From contig JAPLAW010000028.1 of NCBI GenBank assembly GCA_026393075.1, forward strand, positions 26,097 through 90,096: a stretch of DNA of 64,000 bases. The letters are read 5' to 3'. Numbering within the stretch: position 1 is the stretch's first letter; the number at the start of each line of letters is the position of its first letter. Shown here piece by piece: positions 61,397-64,000 of this stretch. Origin of the DNA: Actinomycetota bacterium (GTDB lineage: Bacteria; Actinomycetota; Actinomycetes; Nanopelagicales; Nanopelagicaceae). Position numbers and translations under genes: made by a program. The notes beneath the pieces were generated by a model. That model was not told the DNA's origin, ran no database searches, and saw only the letters and a program-made list of their open reading frames with translations.

Positions 61397-62323
61397 TTAG
61401 TTTTCAGCAAAGCCCAACTTATCGAGCAGCTTAGAATCACGCTGCCATTCTTTAGATACCTTAATGTGCAGACCAAGGAAGATACGGGCTTCTAGTTCGC
61501 GCTCAATGTCAGCGCGAGCACGCATGCCAATATCTTTTAGCTGAGAGCCTTGATGCCCAAGCAAGATAGCGCGTTGTGAATCACGCTCAACATGCACTGT
61601 GGCATGAATATCGAAAAATGGCCGACTGCCAGTCTTCTCGCGTTCTGACATTTCATCAATAGTTACCACAATTGAATGTGGAAGCTCTTGGCGCGCATCA
61701 CGTAGGGCTGCTTCGCGAATCAACTCACAAATTAACTGTTCAATGCTTTGATCGCTGCGCATATTTGTGGGATAAAACTCTGGGCCAGGCTTTAGCTGTT
61801 GGCCGATTAACTTCTTTAATAAATCAATCTGTTCGTGAGTTGCTGCCGATACCGGAACGATTTCATCCCAAGTAAAGCCTTTAGCCATCGCCATGATGCT
61901 GGCTAGGCGAGTAGCAAGATTTGCTTTGCTAATTAGATCTGTCTTGGTAACAAGTGCAATCTTTTTGCTGCGTGGATGCTTAGCAATTTCATCAATAATG
62001 TATTGATCGCCAGCACCAGACTCTTCATCGGCTGGCAAGCAAATAATGATTACTTCAACTGAATCTAAGCTCTCTTCAACAACGGCATTTAAGCGCTTGC
62101 CCAATAACGTCTTTGGCTTATGCACGCCTGGAGTATCAACCAAGATGGCTTGGAAATCTGGTTCGTTAACGATGCCACGGATTGCGTGACGAGTCGTGTT
62201 CGGGTGAGGCGAGGTAATTACTACCTTGCTGCCAACAAGTGCGTTAACCAGAGTTGATTTTCCGGTATTTGGGCGGCCAACAATGGCGACGAAGCCCGAT
62301 CGGAATTCATTCTCTGTGCTCAT
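61397..62323 (-). CDS. era: GTPase Era
   Basis: Ribosome-assembly GTPase binding 16S rRNA near its 3' end. G1 GRPNTGKSTLV, G2 region NTTRHAIRG, G3 DTPGVHKPK, G4 TKTD (residues about 125), then a C-terminal KH domain with LGHQGSQLKDIGMRARADIE. Length 308 aa is normal. It lies 15 bp before the dprA stop on the same strand and is convergent with the alcohol dehydrogenase gene at 8 bp. Confidence 0.96.
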   Translation of the reverse strand: MSTENEFRSGFVAIVGRPNTGKSTLVNALVGSKVVITSPHPNTTRHAIRGIVNEPDFQAILVDTPGVHKPKTLLGKRLNAVVEESLDSVEVIIICLPADEESGAGDQYIIDEIAKHPRSKKIALVTKTDLISKANLATRLASIMAMAKGFTWDEIVPVSAATHEQIDLLKKLIGQQLKPGPEFYPTNMRSDQSIEQLICELIREAALRDARQELPHSIVVTIDEMSEREKTGSRPFFDIHATVHVERDSQRAILLGHQGSQLKDIGMRARADIERELEARIFLGLHIKVSKEWQRDSKLLDKLGFAEN

Positions 62324-62338
62324 TGGCTAATCATCTCA

Positions 62339-63196
62339 TTACATTGGTGCGAGAAATTCCACTGCATCTGCAACTGAAGTCACGATTTCAGCGGCTCGTT
62401 CACCGATTAAGCGATGACATCCTTCGCTAACTGGCGAAGTTATCGGACCTGGAATAGCCATAACTGGTCGCATTAATTCGGCGGCATCGCGAGCGGTGCG
62501 CAATGAGCCACTTCGAAAGGCGGCTTCGACAACTAGCGTTGCATTAGACAGTGCTGCAATTAGTCGATTGCGGGTTAGAAAACGCGACGGAATCGCTGGT
62601 GTTCCGGGCGTGACTTCACTAACTAGGCATCCGAGTTCGGCAATCTCGGCAAATAGCCGCGCATTACCAGCCGGATAATTTATATCGATACCAGCTGCAA
62701 TTACTGCCACTGTCACGCCTTCGGCAATCAGTGCTCCCTTATGAGCTGCCGCATCTATTCCATAAGCACCACCGCTAATAATTGCCCAATCGCGATCAAC
62801 AAAACCAGCGGCAAAATCTTGCGCAATGCGAGCGCCATATTGCGTCGGGTTGCGAGTGCCAACAATTGCTAACGAGTTACCAGTCAGAAGTCTTGGATCA
62901 CCTTTAATCACTAGTCCGATAGGGGGTGCTGCGAGGTCGTTTACAGATTGTGGCCAAGTTGCATCTTGCGGTGTTAAGAAGGTGGCCCCTGATTGGGCGA
63001 TTGATTGCAACAGTTCATCAGCGCTACTCAACTTTAGCTTTTCGATAGTTCGAGCGTATTTAATTAGGTCGTATCCACCATTAAGTGCTCGATCAAGCAC
63101 GTAACTGGCGCCATTACTAAATACCTCGCGCGACCAGAAAGATGAGCCACCTTCAACCGCGGCAAATAATCTTGCCCGGGCCACTAATTCACTCAT
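62339..63196 (-). CDS. dprA: DNA-processing protein DprA
   Basis: Single-strand DNA-binding RecA loader of natural transformation. Rossmann-like core: LAIVGTRNPTQYGARIAQDFA, ISGGAYGIDAAAHKGAL, VTVAVIAAGIDINYP, FLTRNRLIAALSNATLVVEA and GSLRTARDAAEL, all standard. Length 285 aa is short because the C-terminal winged-helix domain is missing. It overlaps the comM stop by 4 bp (ATGA). With comM it suggests at least a remnant of DNA uptake machinery. Confidence 0.94.
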   Translation of the reverse strand: MSELVARARLFAAVEGGSSFWSREVFSNGASYVLDRALNGGYDLIKYARTIEKLKLSSADELLQSIAQSGATFLTPQDATWPQSVNDLAAPPIGLVIKGDPRLLTGNSLAIVGTRNPTQYGARIAQDFAAGFVDRDWAIISGGAYGIDAAAHKGALIAEGVTVAVIAAGIDINYPAGNARLFAEIAELGCLVSEVTPGTPAIPSRFLTRNRLIAALSNATLVVEAAFRSGSLRTARDAAELMRPVMAIPGPITSPVSEGCHRLIGERAAEIVTSVADAVEFLAPM

Positions 63197-64000
63197 AGCT
63201 CTACCCCATCGCGCAATGCATAAGCCTGTTTCACATCAGTCAAAGTCGCAATTTCATGTCGATGTAAATCAGCTAGCGTCCAGGCAGTTCGAATAACTTT
63301 ATGTAGGCCACGCGCTGTAATAGTTTCGCGATCTAGTTCATCATGCAAGAAATTCATGGCTGCTCTTTCTGGTTGATAGGTCGTGCGTAGAGCACGTGAT
63401 GGAATCTGACTATTTAGTTTCCAACTCTCATTAGCAAAACGTTTAGCTGCAATCTCTCGCGCTGCAATTACTCGCGCTCTAATGACAGCGCTGGATTCGC
63501 CTAACTCATTCTGTGCCATCTCGATGCGGCTAACTGGATCAACGATTACGCGCAGATCAATGCGATCAAGCAACGGCCCAGATAGTTTTCCTAAGTAACG
63601 ACGCACCTGTTGCGAAGTGCATGTGCAGTTGCGCCCTCGACCAGAGAACTTGCCACATGGGCAAGGGTTTGCAGCTAGAACAAGTAAGAACTGCGCGGGA
63701 AAAGTTAGGTTGCCAATACTGCGAGCTATCGTGATTTCACCGGATTCCAAAGGTTGCCGCAATGAATCCAAAATTCCAGCGCCGCATTCAGGCGCCTCAT
63801 CAATAAAGAGCACACCATTGTGAGCAAGGGATGAAGCACCGGGACGAATTACATGTGCGCCGCCGCCAACCATGGCTACACGAGTTGTTGTGTGATGCGG
63901 CGCGACGAAGGGTGCCAATAAAGATTGCGGTGCGCGATTTCCTAAGGTGCCAGCAATTGAATGTACGGCGGTAACTTCAAGAGCTTGAGCAATAGATAAC
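63193..64000 (-). CDS. comM: Mg-chelatase-like AAA ATPase ComM (5' part outside window)
   Basis: AAA+ helicase-type protein that promotes branch migration in natural transformation. The reading frame is open to the window edge; 269 C-terminal codons of about 500 are visible. Seen: VHSIAGTLGN, FVAPHHTTTRVAMVGGG, GVLFIDEAPECGAGILDSLRQPLE (Walker B at FIDE), AANPCPCGKFSGRGRNCTC (zinc-finger cysteines), and PLLDRIDLRV (arginine finger). An in-frame TTG at 63918 is internal and not the start. Confidence 0.95.
   Translation of the reverse strand, partial: LSIAQALEVTAVHSIAGTLGNRAPQSLLAPFVAPHHTTTRVAMVGGGAHVIRPGASSLAHNGVLFIDEAPECGAGILDSLRQPLESGEITIARSIGNLTFPAQFLLVLAANPCPCGKFSGRGRNCTCTSQQVRRYLGKLSGPLLDRIDLRVIVDPVSRIEMAQNELGESSAVIRARVIAAREIAAKRFANESWKLNSQIPSRALRTTYQPERAAMNFLHDELDRETITARGLHKVIRTAWTLADLHRHEIATLTDVKQAYALRDGVEL

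Overview
The window reads as one continuous, gene-dense chromosomal segment of a streamlined, AT-leaning actinobacterium. The dcw cluster has the actinobacterial order, followed by pgeF-yggS-sepF-yggT. MurE carries the meso-diaminopimelate signature. There are a TIGR02149-type GlgA, a class II DAHP synthase, a translational ileS T-box and an exact actinobacterial LexA box. Gene gaps are mostly 0-30 bp, codons are AT-rich, and the carotenoid set resembles that of freshwater planktonic lineages. I therefore favour the acI / Nanopelagicales type (Planktophila, Nanopelagicus), by inference only. No insertion sequence, prophage, CRISPR array, tRNA or rRNA gene was seen. No gene-free stretch exceeds 300 bp.

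Layout. 1-5347 (minus): dnaE (3' end cut by the window), rluD, lspA and a DksA/TraR-type zinc-finger protein with a Lys/Ala-rich tail. 5525-8800 (plus): ileS behind a T-box. 8801-25731 (minus): cell-wall and division cluster, transcribed mraZ-rsmH-ftsL-ftsI-murE-murF-mraY-murD-ftsW-murG-murC-ftsQ-ftsZ-pgeF-yggS-sepF-yggT, with a six-copy MraZ box array at its head and a large structured RNA between mraZ and rsmH. 25810-31069 (minus): an SOS-type operon of a DUF6504 protein, dnaE2 and dinB under a LexA box, followed by a DUF3040 gene. 31226-34148 (plus): DoxX, TauE/SafE, YbaK, VOC and alpha/beta hydrolase genes.

34145-43829: carotenoid region. crtE, crtI, crtB, crtYc and crtYd make and cyclise lycopene. 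The crtA-like, cruF, GT2 and second desaturase genes would decorate the acyclic end. A CDP-alcohol phosphotransferase and metF sit between the two crt blocks on the other strand. 43884-46861: TPP riboswitch with a PnuC-type (PnuT) transporter, a P-loop kinase, and a PASTA Ser/Thr kinase. 46866-57354: nfo, EamA, threonine aldolase, ogt, aroG, a PPi-type phosphofructokinase, xylB, glgC, glgA and a second EamA. 57373-61389: an SDR divergent from acyl-CoA dehydrogenase, APH-fold kinase and alcohol dehydrogenase genes, which together look like a 4-hydroxyacyl-CoA (LvaA/LvaC, ACAD11-like) route. 61397-64000 (minus): era, dprA and the 3' part of comM.

The strongest cross-cutting signal is regulatory. 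At least 13 genes have a TANNNT hexamer ending exactly 6 nt (once 7) before an ATG or GTG with no Shine-Dalgarno, which points to widespread leaderless transcription. In two divergent pairs (metF/crtE and glgC/glgA) the two opposing -10 hexamers share the same central TA.
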